A DNA stretch of 64,000 nt, taken from positions 1-64,000 of the forward strand of contig NZ_JAPJDO010000023.1 of NCBI RefSeq assembly GCF_026242045.1. Reading direction: 5' to 3'. The DNA comes from Mycobacterium pinniadriaticum (GTDB lineage: Bacteria > Actinomycetota > Actinomycetes > Mycobacteriales > Mycobacteriaceae). Shown one piece after another: positions 15,794 through 24,844 of the stretch. The notes beneath the pieces are model-generated. The model was given only the letters and a program-made list of their open reading frames with translations. It was not told the origin of the DNA and did not search any database. Numbering within the stretch: the first letter of the stretch is position 1; every line of letters begins with the position of its first letter. The position numbers and the translations under genes are program-made.

Positions 15794-16144
15794 TCAGTGC
15801 ATGGCGTTGTGGGCCCCGTCGATACAGCCACGTTCGTAGCTGGTGGCCTGGTGGGTGGCCTGAACGGCGCAATATCTGGCGATCGACTCGTCGTGGGCCC
15901 GGTAGCCGCCGGCGTCGACCCAGCGCTGCCCGTCGGCGTAGCCGGCCCAGTACGCGGAGTCCTTGCGGTCGGAGGTCAGCATGAAGACCACGCCGAGAAG
16001 CGCGAACAGTGCGATCACCAGCCCGGCCTGGACCCAGCGCATCTGCAGCCAGGGCCGTAGCGCGGCGGGTATCCAGCGCGGTTCGGGCCGATCCACATCC
16101 GCGATTGTCGCACCCCTGCCGCACTGGCTTCTGGTGTGCTGCAT
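15794..16144 (-). CDS. Small single-pass membrane protein, unknown function
   Basis: A 116-residue protein I do not recognise. It has a basic cytoplasmic N-terminus (~38 residues), one clear membrane helix (about 39-57, AGLVIALFALLGVVFML) and a ~55-residue outer domain with a Tyr/Gly-rich AYWAGYADGQRW and two cysteines (ARYCAV, ERGCID) that could form a disulfide. It is convergent with mmpL (10 nt apart). The start is uncertain because no ribosome-binding site is obvious. Confidence 0.6.
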   Translation of the reverse strand: MQHTRSQCGRGATIADVDRPEPRWIPAALRPWLQMRWVQAGLVIALFALLGVVFMLTSDRKDSAYWAGYADGQRWVDAGGYRAHDESIARYCAVQATHQATSYERGCIDGAHNAMH

Positions 16145-16230
16145 CTGGGGGCGATCGGGCCGGGAAGCAGACTGCGACCCGGCGCGGCCATCAGACCAGG
16201 CTCCGGCGGACCGACTAGTGTCTACCTACC

Positions 16231-16677
16231 GTGGGGTGGTTGACGAGCGTCGCGAACATGAAGCAACACCTATCGCTTCGCGGAATCGTGGTGACGATAC
16301 TTGGCATGGTGGTGGCCGGTCTCGCGATTGCGACGCTGCGCTATCAACCGAGCCCGCCCCAGGAGGATTCGGTCTATCCCGAGCCGACCAGCACACCGGT
16401 CAACGTGGAGGCTCCACGGCTCGCTCCAGGGCCCGCTGTTGTGACGCCGCCTCCTACCACCGCCGCGCCGCCGACGGTTCCGTTCACGATCACCACGCCG
16501 GCGCAGACCCCGACTCCGACGTACACCCCGACTCCGACGTACACACCGACTCCGACGCCCGCTGCGAGCGCAGCGCCCACGTCCACGACGACGAGTCCCA
16601 GTACGCCGCCCGCTTTCCCCATCCGGCCTACACACGCGCAGTCTGACGTGCTTCCCAACGGGGGAAGGCGTAGCTAA
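16231..16677 (+). CDS. Proline/threonine-rich membrane-anchored or secreted protein
   Basis: A 148-residue protein with an N-terminal hydrophobic segment (about residues 15-35, LRGIVVTILGMVVAGLAIATL) acting as anchor or signal. A Pro/Thr/Ser/Ala-rich tail contains PTPTYT repeats and is likely extended and mannosylated in the cell wall. GTG 16231 lies 9 nt after TAGTGT (16216-16221); ATG 16258 is an equally possible start. No catalytic domain. It precedes the transglutaminase operon by 68 nt, but no link is shown. Confidence 0.55.
   Translation: MGWLTSVANMKQHLSLRGIVVTILGMVVAGLAIATLRYQPSPPQEDSVYPEPTSTPVNVEAPRLAPGPAVVTPPPTTAAPPTVPFTITTPAQTPTPTYTPTPTYTPTPTPAASAAPTSTTTSPSTPPAFPIRPTHAQSDVLPNGGRRS
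16510..16557 (+). repeat. 18-bp in-frame tandem repeat, 2.7 copies
   Basis: Units beginning CCGACTCCGACGTACAC at 16510 and 16528, plus a partial copy at 16546, encode PTPTYT. Copy number could vary between strains. Confidence 0.8.
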
Positions 16678-16745
16678 AGAAGATTGCCGCTGAGAACGGG
16701 CGTGCGGTCTGCGCGTCGGTGTGGCATGTGGTGGGATTGCGCCCT

Positions 16746-19700
16746 ATGGGTATCAAAGTGGCGCTGGAGCACCGCACCAGCTACACCTTCGACCGGTTGG
16801 TGGAGGTGCATCCGCACGTCGTCCGGCTGCGGCCGGCACCGCACTCCCGCACACCCATCGAGGCCTACTCGCTGGAGGTCGAGCCCGCCGACCACTTCGT
16901 CAACTGGCAGCAGGACGCGTTCGGCAACTTCCTGGCCCGGCTGGTCTTCCCGTCCCGGACCCGGCAACTGACCATCAAGGTCGGGCTGATCGCCGACCTG
17001 AAGGTGATCAACCCGTTCGACTTCTTCATCGAGGACTACGCGGAGACGTTCCCGTTCGCCTATCCCAAGGCGCTCAAGGATGACCTGGAGCCCTACCTGC
17101 GGCCCGTCGACGAAGCCGAGGAAGGCTCGGGGCCCGGCGATCTGGTGCGGTCCTGGGTGCGTGATTTCGTGGTCGAGCCCGGTACCAGGACCATCGATTT
17201 CCTCGTCGCGCTGAACCGGGCCGTCAACAACGACGTCGGCTACAGCGTGCGGATGGAACCCGGTGTTCAGACGCCGGATTTCACCCTGCAGAGCGGGATC
17301 GGCTCCTGCCGCGACTCCGCGTGGCTGCTGGTGTCGATCTTTCGCGAGCTCGGCCTGGCCGCCCGGTTCGTATCCGGCTACCTGGTGCAACTGACCTCCG
17401 ACGTCGAAGCCCTCGACGGTCCCTCCGGGCCCGCCGCCGACTTCACCGATCTGCACGCCTGGACCGAGGTGTACATCCCGGGCGCCGGCTGGATCGGGCT
17501 GGACCCCACCTCGGGATTGTTCGCCGGCGAGGGACACATCCCGCTGGCGGCCACCCCGCATCCGTCGTCGGCGGCGCCGATCACCGGCACCACCGGAGTG
17601 GCCGAGGCGACGCTGGATTTCGCCAACATCGTCACCCGCGTCCATGAGGATCCCCGCGTCACGCTGCCCTACACCGATGCCGCGTGGGCGGCCATCAACG
17701 ACCTGGGCGCTCGCCTCGACCAGCGGCTGGCCGATGGGGATGTGCGGCTGACCATCGGCGGCGAGCCGACCTTCGTTTCGGTGGACAACCAGGTCGACGA
17801 CGAGTGGATCACCGCGGCCGACGGCCCGCACAAGCGCGAACGGGCCTCGGCGCTGACCGCGCGGCTCAAGGCGGTGTGGGCGCCGACCGGATTGGTGCAG
17901 CGCAGCCAGGGCAAGTGGTATCCCGGAGAACCGTTGCCCCGTTGGCAGATCGGAATCCATTGGCGCCGCGACGGCCAGCCGTTGTGGAACGATCCGGCAC
18001 TGTTGGCCGACCCGTGGGGCGCCGAGCACGACGAGGTGGAGCCCGGTGCCGCCCAGCAGCTGCTGGCGGAGATCGCCGACGGTCTCGGCCTGCCGGCCAC
18101 CCAGGTGCGGCCGGTCTACGAGGATCCGCTGAGCCGGCTGGCCCAGGCAGTCCGCATGCCATCCGGTGATCCGGTCGGTCCCGACGAGGATCTGGAAACC
18201 GACACCCCGGCCGCGCGCTCGGATCTGCTGGCCCGCCTGGAGGAGTCGGTGGTCGATCCGGCGGCCTACCTGTTGCCCCTGCACCGCCGCGAGGACGACG
18301 CGGGCTGGGCCAGTGCCGACTGGCGGCTGCGCCGGGGCCGAGTCGTGCTGCTGGAAGGCGACTCGCCGGCCGGCTTGCGGCTGCCGCTGGGCTCGATCAG
18401 CTGGCACCCGCCGCGACCGGCCGTGCACGCCGACCCGATCGCCAGCGGGTCCAGAACACTGCCCGTCGATCGCGAGAGCGCCGATGCGGCGCTGGAGGAG
18501 GCCGACAGCGCACCCACCACCGCCATGGTGGCCGAGGTGCGCGACGGCTTTCTATACGTTTTCGTCCCGCCGACCGAGGCGCTGGAACACTTCGTCGATC
18601 TGATCGCCAGGGTGGAGTCGGCGGCGGCGAAGGTCGGCTGCGCGGTGGTGATCGAGGGCTACGGCCCGCCGTCGGACGCGCGGCTGGAGTCGATGTCGAT
18701 CACGCCGGACCCCGGTGTCATCGAAGTCAACGTGGCGCCGAGCAAGAGCTTCGCCGAACAGCGTGAGCAGCTGCAGACCCTCTACGAGGAGGCCCGCCTG
18801 GCCCGGTTGTCGACCGAGTCGTTCGACGTCGACGGAACCCACGGCGGCACCGGCGGAGGCAACCACATCACCCTCGGCGGTATCACCCCGGCCGACTCGC
18901 CGCTGCTGCGCAGGCCCGATCTGCTGGTGTCACTGCTGACGTACTGGCAGCGGCACCCGGCGTTGTCGTATTTGTTCGCCGGTCGTTTCATCGGCACGAC
19001 GTCGCAGGCCCCCCGAGTTGACGAGGGCCGGTCGGAGGCGTTGTACGAACTCGAGATCGCCTTCGCCGAGATCGCCCGGCTTACCGCGGGGCCGCAGGAC
19101 TCGAAGCGCGGACCCGGTCGCTCAGCAAGCTTCGCTCCGTGGGTCACCGACCGCGCCCTGCGCCACCTGCTCACCGATATCACCGGCAACACCCACCGCG
19201 CCGAATTCTGCATCGACAAGCTCTACAGCCCCGACAACGCCCGCGGCCGACTGGGCCTGCTGGAGCTGCGCGGTTTCGAGATGCCGCCGCACTTCCAGAT
19301 GGCGATGGTGCAGTCGCTGCTGGTGCGCGCCCTGGTGGCCCGGTTCTGGGACCAGCCGTTGCGGGCGCCGCTGATCCGCCATGGGCTCAACCTGCACGGG
19401 CGATACCTGTTGCCGCACTACATCATCCACGACATCGCCGATGTATGCGCTGACCTGCGTGCGCATGACATCAACTTCGACACCAGCTGGCTGGACCCGT
19501 TCACCGAGTTCCGGTTCCCGCGGGTGGGCACCGCGGTGTTCGACCACGTGGAGATCGAACTGCGCGGCGCCATCGAACCGTGGAACACCCTGGGTGAGGA
19601 ATCCACCGGCACCGGCACCGCACGCTACGTCGACTCCTCGGTGGAGCGGATCCAGGTCCGCGCGATCGGTGCCGACCGCCAGCGTCACGTGCTGACCTGC

Positions 19701-20093
19701 AACGGCTACCCGATCCCGATGCTGGCTACCGACAACCCCGATGTCCAGGTCGGTGGGGTGCGCTACCGCGCGTGGCAGCCGCCGAGCGCGCTACACCCCA
19801 CGATCACCGTGGACGGCCCGTTGCGATTCGAGCTGGTGGACATGGCCACCGGGACCTCCCGCGGCGGGTGCACCTACCACGTCTCGCATCCGGGTGGCCG
19901 CGCCTACGACAGTCCGCCGGTCAACGCCGTGGAGGCCGAGTCGCGTCGCGGCCGGCGTTTCGAGGCCACCGGGTTCACGCCGGGCAAGGTCGACGTCGCG
20001 GACATCCGGGAGAAGCAGGCCCGGCAATCCACCGATGTCGGCGCGGCGGGGATCCTCGACCTGCGCCGAGTGCGTACCGTGCTGCAGAACTGA
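16746..20093 (+). CDS. Transglutaminase-like / DUF2126 protein (Rv2566-like)
   Basis: An 1115-residue cytoplasmic protein. Residues ~1-90 are the bacterial transglutaminase N-terminal beta domain. Residues ~130-260 are a papain-like transglutaminase core with a visible triad: Cys188 (GSCRDSAWL), His237 (DLHAWTEV) and Asp253 (GLDPTSGL). Residues ~300-1110 are DUF2126, with the DVRLTIGGEPTFVS and EHFVDLIARVESAA segments and a catalytic-domain-like end. Such proteins may cut or transfer amide bonds. ATG 16746 gives the family start MGIKVALEHRTSY. First gene of a four-gene operon with an ATP-grasp/Alpha-E partner. The substrate is unknown. Confidence 0.92.
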   Translation: MGIKVALEHRTSYTFDRLVEVHPHVVRLRPAPHSRTPIEAYSLEVEPADHFVNWQQDAFGNFLARLVFPSRTRQLTIKVGLIADLKVINPFDFFIEDYAETFPFAYPKALKDDLEPYLRPVDEAEEGSGPGDLVRSWVRDFVVEPGTRTIDFLVALNRAVNNDVGYSVRMEPGVQTPDFTLQSGIGSCRDSAWLLVSIFRELGLAARFVSGYLVQLTSDVEALDGPSGPAADFTDLHAWTEVYIPGAGWIGLDPTSGLFAGEGHIPLAATPHPSSAAPITGTTGVAEATLDFANIVTRVHEDPRVTLPYTDAAWAAINDLGARLDQRLADGDVRLTIGGEPTFVSVDNQVDDEWITAADGPHKRERASALTARLKAVWAPTGLVQRSQGKWYPGEPLPRWQIGIHWRRDGQPLWNDPALLADPWGAEHDEVEPGAAQQLLAEIADGLGLPATQVRPVYEDPLSRLAQAVRMPSGDPVGPDEDLETDTPAARSDLLARLEESVVDPAAYLLPLHRREDDAGWASADWRLRRGRVVLLEGDSPAGLRLPLGSISWHPPRPAVHADPIASGSRTLPVDRESADAALEEADSAPTTAMVAEVRDGFLYVFVPPTEALEHFVDLIARVESAAAKVGCAVVIEGYGPPSDARLESMSITPDPGVIEVNVAPSKSFAEQREQLQTLYEEARLARLSTESFDVDGTHGGTGGGNHITLGGITPADSPLLRRPDLLVSLLTYWQRHPALSYLFAGRFIGTTSQAPRVDEGRSEALYELEIAFAEIARLTAGPQDSKRGPGRSASFAPWVTDRALRHLLTDITGNTHRAEFCIDKLYSPDNARGRLGLLELRGFEMPPHFQMAMVQSLLVRALVARFWDQPLRAPLIRHGLNLHGRYLLPHYIIHDIADVCADLRAHDINFDTSWLDPFTEFRFPRVGTAVFDHVEIELRGAIEPWNTLGEESTGTGTARYVDSSVERIQVRAIGADRQRHVLTCNGYPIPMLATDNPDVQVGGVRYRAWQPPSALHPTITVDGPLRFELVDMATGTSRGGCTYHVSHPGGRAYDSPPVNAVEAESRRGRRFEATGFTPGKVDVADIREKQARQSTDVGAAGILDLRRVRTVLQN

Positions 20094-20176
20094 TGGGTGA
20101 GGCCGACCCGGGCGCCGTCCGGGACGGAATGCTCCGTAGGTTTTAGCAGGTACGTCAACAGTCAGGAGGTGGGTCG

Positions 20177-22861
20177 GTGTCGTTGTCGGCCGCCGGTTCT
20201 GACATCGGTCAGCCCCGTCACGACCCGGACCGTCTGCTCGCCGCCTACCGGGCTGCCCGAGCCCAGGAAATGTTGTTCGACCTGCGGGCGGGCAGCGGGT
20301 CCGGGGTAGTCGGGGCGACCGGATACGACGAGTTCGTCGACGCCAGCGGAGACATCCGGCCGGCCTGGCAGGAGCTCGCGGACCTGATCGGCGAACGCGG
20401 GCGCGCCGGCCTGGACGAAATGCGGGCAGTGGTCGGCAGCCTGGTCGACAACGACGGCATCACCTACCTCCAGATCGACCGCAACGGCGAAACCGTCACA
20501 AACGGGCAGGGCGGGGAGATGCCCGGCCCGTGGCACCTTGACTCTTTGCCGCTGCTGGTATCGCCGACAGACTGGGAGATCCTGGAAGCGGGCCTGGTGC
20601 AGCGGTCCCGGCTGCTCGACGCGATCCTGTCCGATCTGTACGGCCCACAGCTCGCCATCACCAGTGGGGTGTTGCCGCCGCGGCTGCTGTTCGCCCACCC
20701 GGGCTACATCCGTGCCGTGCGCGGCATCGAGGTGCCGGCACGCCACCAGTTGTTCATGCACGGATGCGACGTCAGCCGGGCGGCCGACGGCTCGTTCCGG
20801 GTCAATGCCGACTGGACCCAGGCGCCGTCGGGCGCCGGATACGCCCTGGCCGACCGGCGCGTCGTTGCCCACACCATCCCCGACGTCTATGAGCAGATCG
20901 GCCCGCGCGCCACCTCACCGTTCGCCCAGGCCTTGCGATCGGCGCTGGTCAACGCGGCTCCCGAGGGCGCCGAGGACCCGGTGGTGGTCGTGTTGAGCCC
21001 GGGCAGCCATTCCGAAACCGCGTTCGACCAGGCCTATCTGGCGTCGGTGCTGGGGTTCCCGTTGGTCGAGAGCGCCGATCTGGTGGTCCGGGACGGCAAG
21101 CTGTGGATGCGGTCGCTGGGCACTCTCAAGCGGGTCGACGTCGTCTTGCGCCGCGTGGATTCCGCATTCGCCGACCCGCTGGACCTGCGGCCGGATTCCC
21201 GGCTCGGAGTGGTCGGATTGGTGGAGGTCCAACGCCGCGGTGCGGTTACCGTGGTGAACACGCTGGGCAGTGGGATCCTGGAAAGCCCCGGGCTGATGCG
21301 ATTTCTGCCCGAAATGGCCGAACTGCTGCTGGGGGAGACCCCGCAACTGGCTTCGCCGCCGATGTACTGGGGCGGAATCGACCAGGAGCGCTCGCATCTG
21401 CTGGCCGCACTGTCATCGCTATTGATCAAATCCGTGGTCGGCGGCCGGACGTACGTCGGGCCGGCGTTGTCAGCCAACCAGCGCGCGGATCTGGCCGGCC
21501 GCATCGAGAAGGCTCCGTGGCAGTGGGTTGGCCAGGAACTGCCTCAGTTCTCGACGGCGCCGACCGACCATTTTCCCAACGGGCTGTCGGCGGCCGCGGT
21601 CGGGATGCGGCTGTTCACCGTGTCACAGCGCGGCGGCTATGCACCCATGGTCGGCGGGCTGGGCTGCGTGATGGCGCCCGGTGCGGCCGCCTACAAACTG
21701 AATACCGTTGCGGCCAAGGATATCTGGGTGCTTCCGTCGACCAGGGCCACGGCCGAGGTGACGGCGCCGTCGGTCGAGCTGCCGCCGCGGTTGCGGCCGC
21801 TGCGGCCCAGCGGCACCCGCGCGGTCAGTTCACCCCGCGTGCTGTCCGACCTGTTCTGGATGGGCCGCTACGCCGAACGTGCGGAGCAGATGGCCCGCCT
21901 GCTGACCGTGACGCGCGAGCGCTATCACGAGTACCGGCACCGGCAGTACACCGATGCCAGCGAATGTGTTCCGGTGCTGCTCACCGCACTCGGTGAACTC
22001 ACCGGCACCGACACCGGGGCCGACGGCGACTCGGCCGAGATGATCGCCGTGGCGCCGACCACGCTGTGGGCGCTGACCGCCGACCGACGCCGGCCGGGTT
22101 CTCTGGCGCAGTCGGTGGAGCGGCTCGGGCTGGCGGTGCGCGGGGTGCGCGACCAGATGTCCAACGACACCTGGATGGTGCTCTCCTCGGTGGAGCGGGC
22201 CGTCCTGAGCCTTTCGGCCAGACCGCCGGAGTCCCAGATCCGTGGCGACGCGTTGATGTCGGCCGCACATGCAGCGACGCTGTCGGGCATGCTGGCGCTG
22301 GCCGGGGTGGCGGCCGAGTCGATGGTGCACGATGTCGGCTGGGCGCTGATGGACACCGGCAAGCGGATCGAGCGTGGTCTGTGGTCCTCGGCGTTGTTGC
22401 GGGCCACCATGACAACGGTTCGTGAACCCGAGCCGGAGCAGACGGTGACCGAGTCCGCGCTGGTGGCCTGTGAGTCCTCGGTCATCTACCGTCGGCGCAC
22501 GTTGGGCCAGGTTAGTGTGACGGCTGTGGCCGACTTGGTCCTGTTCGACGCCGAGAACCCGCGATCGCTGATCTACCAGATGGAGCGGGTGCGCTCCAAT
22601 CTGCGCACGCTGCCCGGCGCCTCGGGTTCGTCGCGCCCCGAACGACTCGCCGAGGAGATCGGCACCCGGTTACGCAGGCTGGACCCGGCCGAGCTCGAGG
22701 CTGCGGGTCCGGACGGGGAACGCACCGAACTACGTGGCCTGCTCACCGCGGTGCATGACGGGCTGCGGGAGCTGTCCACCGTCATCACCGCCACTCAGCT
22801 GTCGCTGCCCGGGGGAATGCAGCCCCTATGGGGCCCCGATGAACGCCGGACCGTGCGGTGA
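20177..22861 (+). CDS. Circularly permuted ATP-grasp / Alpha-E fusion (Rv2567-like)
   Basis: An 894-residue fusion. Residues ~60-540 are a circularly permuted type 2 ATP-grasp ligase (COG2308), with LYGPQLAITSGVLPPRLLF, VVVVLSPGSHSETAFDQAYL and LRRVDSAFADPLDLRPDS. Residues ~550-890 are the helical Alpha-E domain, beginning SSPRVLSDLFWMGRYAERAEQ. In many bacteria these are two genes. The ATP-grasp part is predicted to form amide or peptide bonds through an acyl phosphate. GTG 20177 has a strong AGGAGG. Its end overlaps the next start (GTGA), so it is coupled to the second transglutaminase. Confidence 0.92.
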   Translation: MSLSAAGSDIGQPRHDPDRLLAAYRAARAQEMLFDLRAGSGSGVVGATGYDEFVDASGDIRPAWQELADLIGERGRAGLDEMRAVVGSLVDNDGITYLQIDRNGETVTNGQGGEMPGPWHLDSLPLLVSPTDWEILEAGLVQRSRLLDAILSDLYGPQLAITSGVLPPRLLFAHPGYIRAVRGIEVPARHQLFMHGCDVSRAADGSFRVNADWTQAPSGAGYALADRRVVAHTIPDVYEQIGPRATSPFAQALRSALVNAAPEGAEDPVVVVLSPGSHSETAFDQAYLASVLGFPLVESADLVVRDGKLWMRSLGTLKRVDVVLRRVDSAFADPLDLRPDSRLGVVGLVEVQRRGAVTVVNTLGSGILESPGLMRFLPEMAELLLGETPQLASPPMYWGGIDQERSHLLAALSSLLIKSVVGGRTYVGPALSANQRADLAGRIEKAPWQWVGQELPQFSTAPTDHFPNGLSAAAVGMRLFTVSQRGGYAPMVGGLGCVMAPGAAAYKLNTVAAKDIWVLPSTRATAEVTAPSVELPPRLRPLRPSGTRAVSSPRVLSDLFWMGRYAERAEQMARLLTVTRERYHEYRHRQYTDASECVPVLLTALGELTGTDTGADGDSAEMIAVAPTTLWALTADRRRPGSLAQSVERLGLAVRGVRDQMSNDTWMVLSSVERAVLSLSARPPESQIRGDALMSAAHAATLSGMLALAGVAAESMVHDVGWALMDTGKRIERGLWSSALLRATMTTVREPEPEQTVTESALVACESSVIYRRRTLGQVSVTAVADLVLFDAENPRSLIYQMERVRSNLRTLPGASGSSRPERLAEEIGTRLRRLDPAELEAAGPDGERTELRGLLTAVHDGLRELSTVITATQLSLPGGMQPLWGPDERRTVR

Positions 22862-23790
22862 GCAACTTCTCCGAGGGTCCGATGCAGTCGCCGGGCGGGC
22901 GGACCTATCGAGTCAGTCACACCACGATGTACAAGTACTCCGATGTGGTGACCAGTTCGTACGGTCGCGGATTCCTCACCCCGCGGGACTCCGGCCGGCA
23001 GCGCTGCCTGTCCCATCAGCTCGTCGTCAACCCCGAGCCGGCGGACAGTTCCACCAGTCGCGACGCCTACGGCAACGTCAGCTCGTATTTCCATGTCACG
23101 CAGCGTCATCGCGCGCTGACGGTAACCAGCTCGGCGGTCGTCGAGGTGGACCCCCCACCGCCGGGGCTCTACGACACCGGCTCGGCGCTGGCCCCGTGGG
23201 AAGACGCCCGCCCGGTCGGCGTCGAGGGGGCGCTGGCCACCGAGTTCACCCTGGATCTGCAGCCGCCGGAAATCACCGACGCGGTCCGGGAGTACGCCGC
23301 GCCGAGTTTCGTTCCCGGGTCCTTGCTCATCGAGGTCGTGGCCGATCTCAACGCCCGGATCTTCTCCGATTTCACCTATCGGTCCGGTTCCACCACCGTC
23401 TCGACGCAGGTGGACGAGGTTTTGTCGGCGCGAGAAGGGGTATGCCAGGACTTCGCCCGGCTGGCAATCGCCTGCCTGCGTGCAAACGGATTGGCGGCGA
23501 GCTACGTGTCGGGATACCTCGCCACCGACCCGCCGCCGGGAAAGGAACGAATGGTGGGCGTCGACGCCACGCACGCGTGGCCCGCGGTGTGGACCCCACA
23601 GAACAAGTGGCTTGCTTTCGATCCCACCAACGACCAACTGGTGGACGAGCGCTACATCGTCGTCGGCTGGGGGCGAGACTATGCCGACGTGCCGCCGCTG
23701 CGCGGCATCATCTACACCGACTCAGAGCACAGCGAGATCGACGTGGCCGTCGACGTCGAGCCGTTCGAGGGCGGTGTACTGCATGCGTGA
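22858..23790 (+). CDS. Transglutaminase family cysteine protease-like protein (Rv2569c-like)
   Basis: A 310-residue protein. An N-terminal transglutaminase beta domain (residues ~15-100, TYRVSHTTMYKYSDVV) is followed by a core with the full triad: Cys196 (GVCQDFARL), His239 (DATHAWPAV) and Asp255 (AFDPTND). It is likely to hydrolyse or transfer amide bonds of a product of the neighbouring ATP-grasp ligase. GTG overlaps the preceding stop, and its own end overlaps the zinc peptidase start by 8 nt. In M. tuberculosis the corresponding gene is, as I recall, on the opposite strand from Rv2566-Rv2567. Confidence 0.9.
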   Translation: MSNFSEGPMQSPGGRTYRVSHTTMYKYSDVVTSSYGRGFLTPRDSGRQRCLSHQLVVNPEPADSSTSRDAYGNVSSYFHVTQRHRALTVTSSAVVEVDPPPPGLYDTGSALAPWEDARPVGVEGALATEFTLDLQPPEITDAVREYAAPSFVPGSLLIEVVADLNARIFSDFTYRSGSTTVSTQVDEVLSAREGVCQDFARLAIACLRANGLAASYVSGYLATDPPPGKERMVGVDATHAWPAVWTPQNKWLAFDPTNDQLVDERYIVVGWGRDYADVPPLRGIIYTDSEHSEIDVAVDVEPFEGGVLHA

Positions 23791-24844
23791 TTTCATCTGC
23801 CCCAATTGCGGCCAGCACCTGGCGTTCGAGAACTCGGTCTGCCTGTCCTGCGGAAGCAGGCTGGGATTCTCCCTGCAGGACAAGGCGTTCATGGTGATCG
23901 CCTCGGGCGAGGACAGTGAGCATGGCGGGGCCGTTGATGCCAGCCAATACCAACTGTGCGCCAATCTTCACGCAGCCGAATGCAATTGGCTGGTCGAGGT
24001 GGCACCGATCCGAAGGTTGTGCCGGTCGTGTGTGCTGACGCGCACCAGGCCTAGCGATGCCGACGCCGTGGCCATGGCGGCGTTCGCGGACGCGGAGAAG
24101 GCCAAACGCCGGCTGATTGCCGAATTGTCCGAACTCAAGCTGCCCATCGTCGGCCGCGACGAGGATCCGCAGTACGGGCTGGCCTTCGACCTATTGTCCA
24201 GTGCGACCGAGCAAGTGTTCACCGGCCACGACAACGGGTTGATCACCTTGGATCTCGCCGAGGGTGACGACGTGCACCGTGAGCAGTTGCGCGTCGAGAT
24301 GGACGAGCCGTATCGCACTCTGCTGGGCCATTTTCGCCATGAGGTCGGCCACTACTACTTCTACCGGCTGATCGAGTCATCGCCGAAGTACCTGCCCGCA
24401 TTTCGCGAACTGTTCGGCGATCCCGACGCCGACTACCAGGCTGCGCTGGACCGGCACTACAGCGAGGGTGCGCCGCCGGGCTGGGCCAGGAGCTATGTCT
24501 CCTCCTATGCCACGATGCATCCAGCGGAGGACTGGGCCGAGACGTTTGCGCACTACCTGCACATCCGCGACACCCTGGACACCGCTGCGGCATTCGGTTT
24601 CGTGCCGGCGAACGCGACGTTCGACCGAAAGCAGCTGGGCCCCAGTGGATTCGACACGATCATCGATATATGGCTGCCGCTGGCCTGGTCGCTGAACATG
24701 GTGAACCGGTCGATGGGAAAGGATGATCTCTACCCGTTCGTGCTGCCCGTACCGGTCCTGGAGAAGATGCGCTTCATCCACACCGTCATCGACGAGGTCA
24801 CCTCCGCGCCGGCCAACGCGGACGCGGCCGTCAGCGGCCAGTAG
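23783..24844 (+). CDS. Putative zinc-binding peptidase (Rv2568c-like)
   Basis: A 353-residue cytoplasmic protein. The N-terminus is a zinc ribbon (Cys6, Cys9, Cys20, Cys23), followed by further Cys pairs (59/67 and 80/83). The metalloprotease motif HEVGH is at 186-190, with LGHFRHEVGHYYFYRL typical of the DUF2248 putative zinc-peptidase family and a downstream EDWAETFAHYLHI that supplies the third ligand region. ATG 23783 overlaps the upstream gene. The operon suggests it processes proteins or peptides made or tagged by the ATP-grasp/transglutaminase set; this is inference. Confidence 0.87.
   Translation: MRDFICPNCGQHLAFENSVCLSCGSRLGFSLQDKAFMVIASGEDSEHGGAVDASQYQLCANLHAAECNWLVEVAPIRRLCRSCVLTRTRPSDADAVAMAAFADAEKAKRRLIAELSELKLPIVGRDEDPQYGLAFDLLSSATEQVFTGHDNGLITLDLAEGDDVHREQLRVEMDEPYRTLLGHFRHEVGHYYFYRLIESSPKYLPAFRELFGDPDADYQAALDRHYSEGAPPGWARSYVSSYATMHPAEDWAETFAHYLHIRDTLDTAAAFGFVPANATFDRKQLGPSGFDTIIDIWLPLAWSLNMVNRSMGKDDLYPFVLPVPVLEKMRFIHTVIDEVTSAPANADAAVSGQ

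Noticed and set aside
16510..16557. Short tandem repeats as a CRISPR or regulatory array
   Set aside because: Units are 18 bp, without spacers, and in frame in a Pro/Thr-rich coding region.
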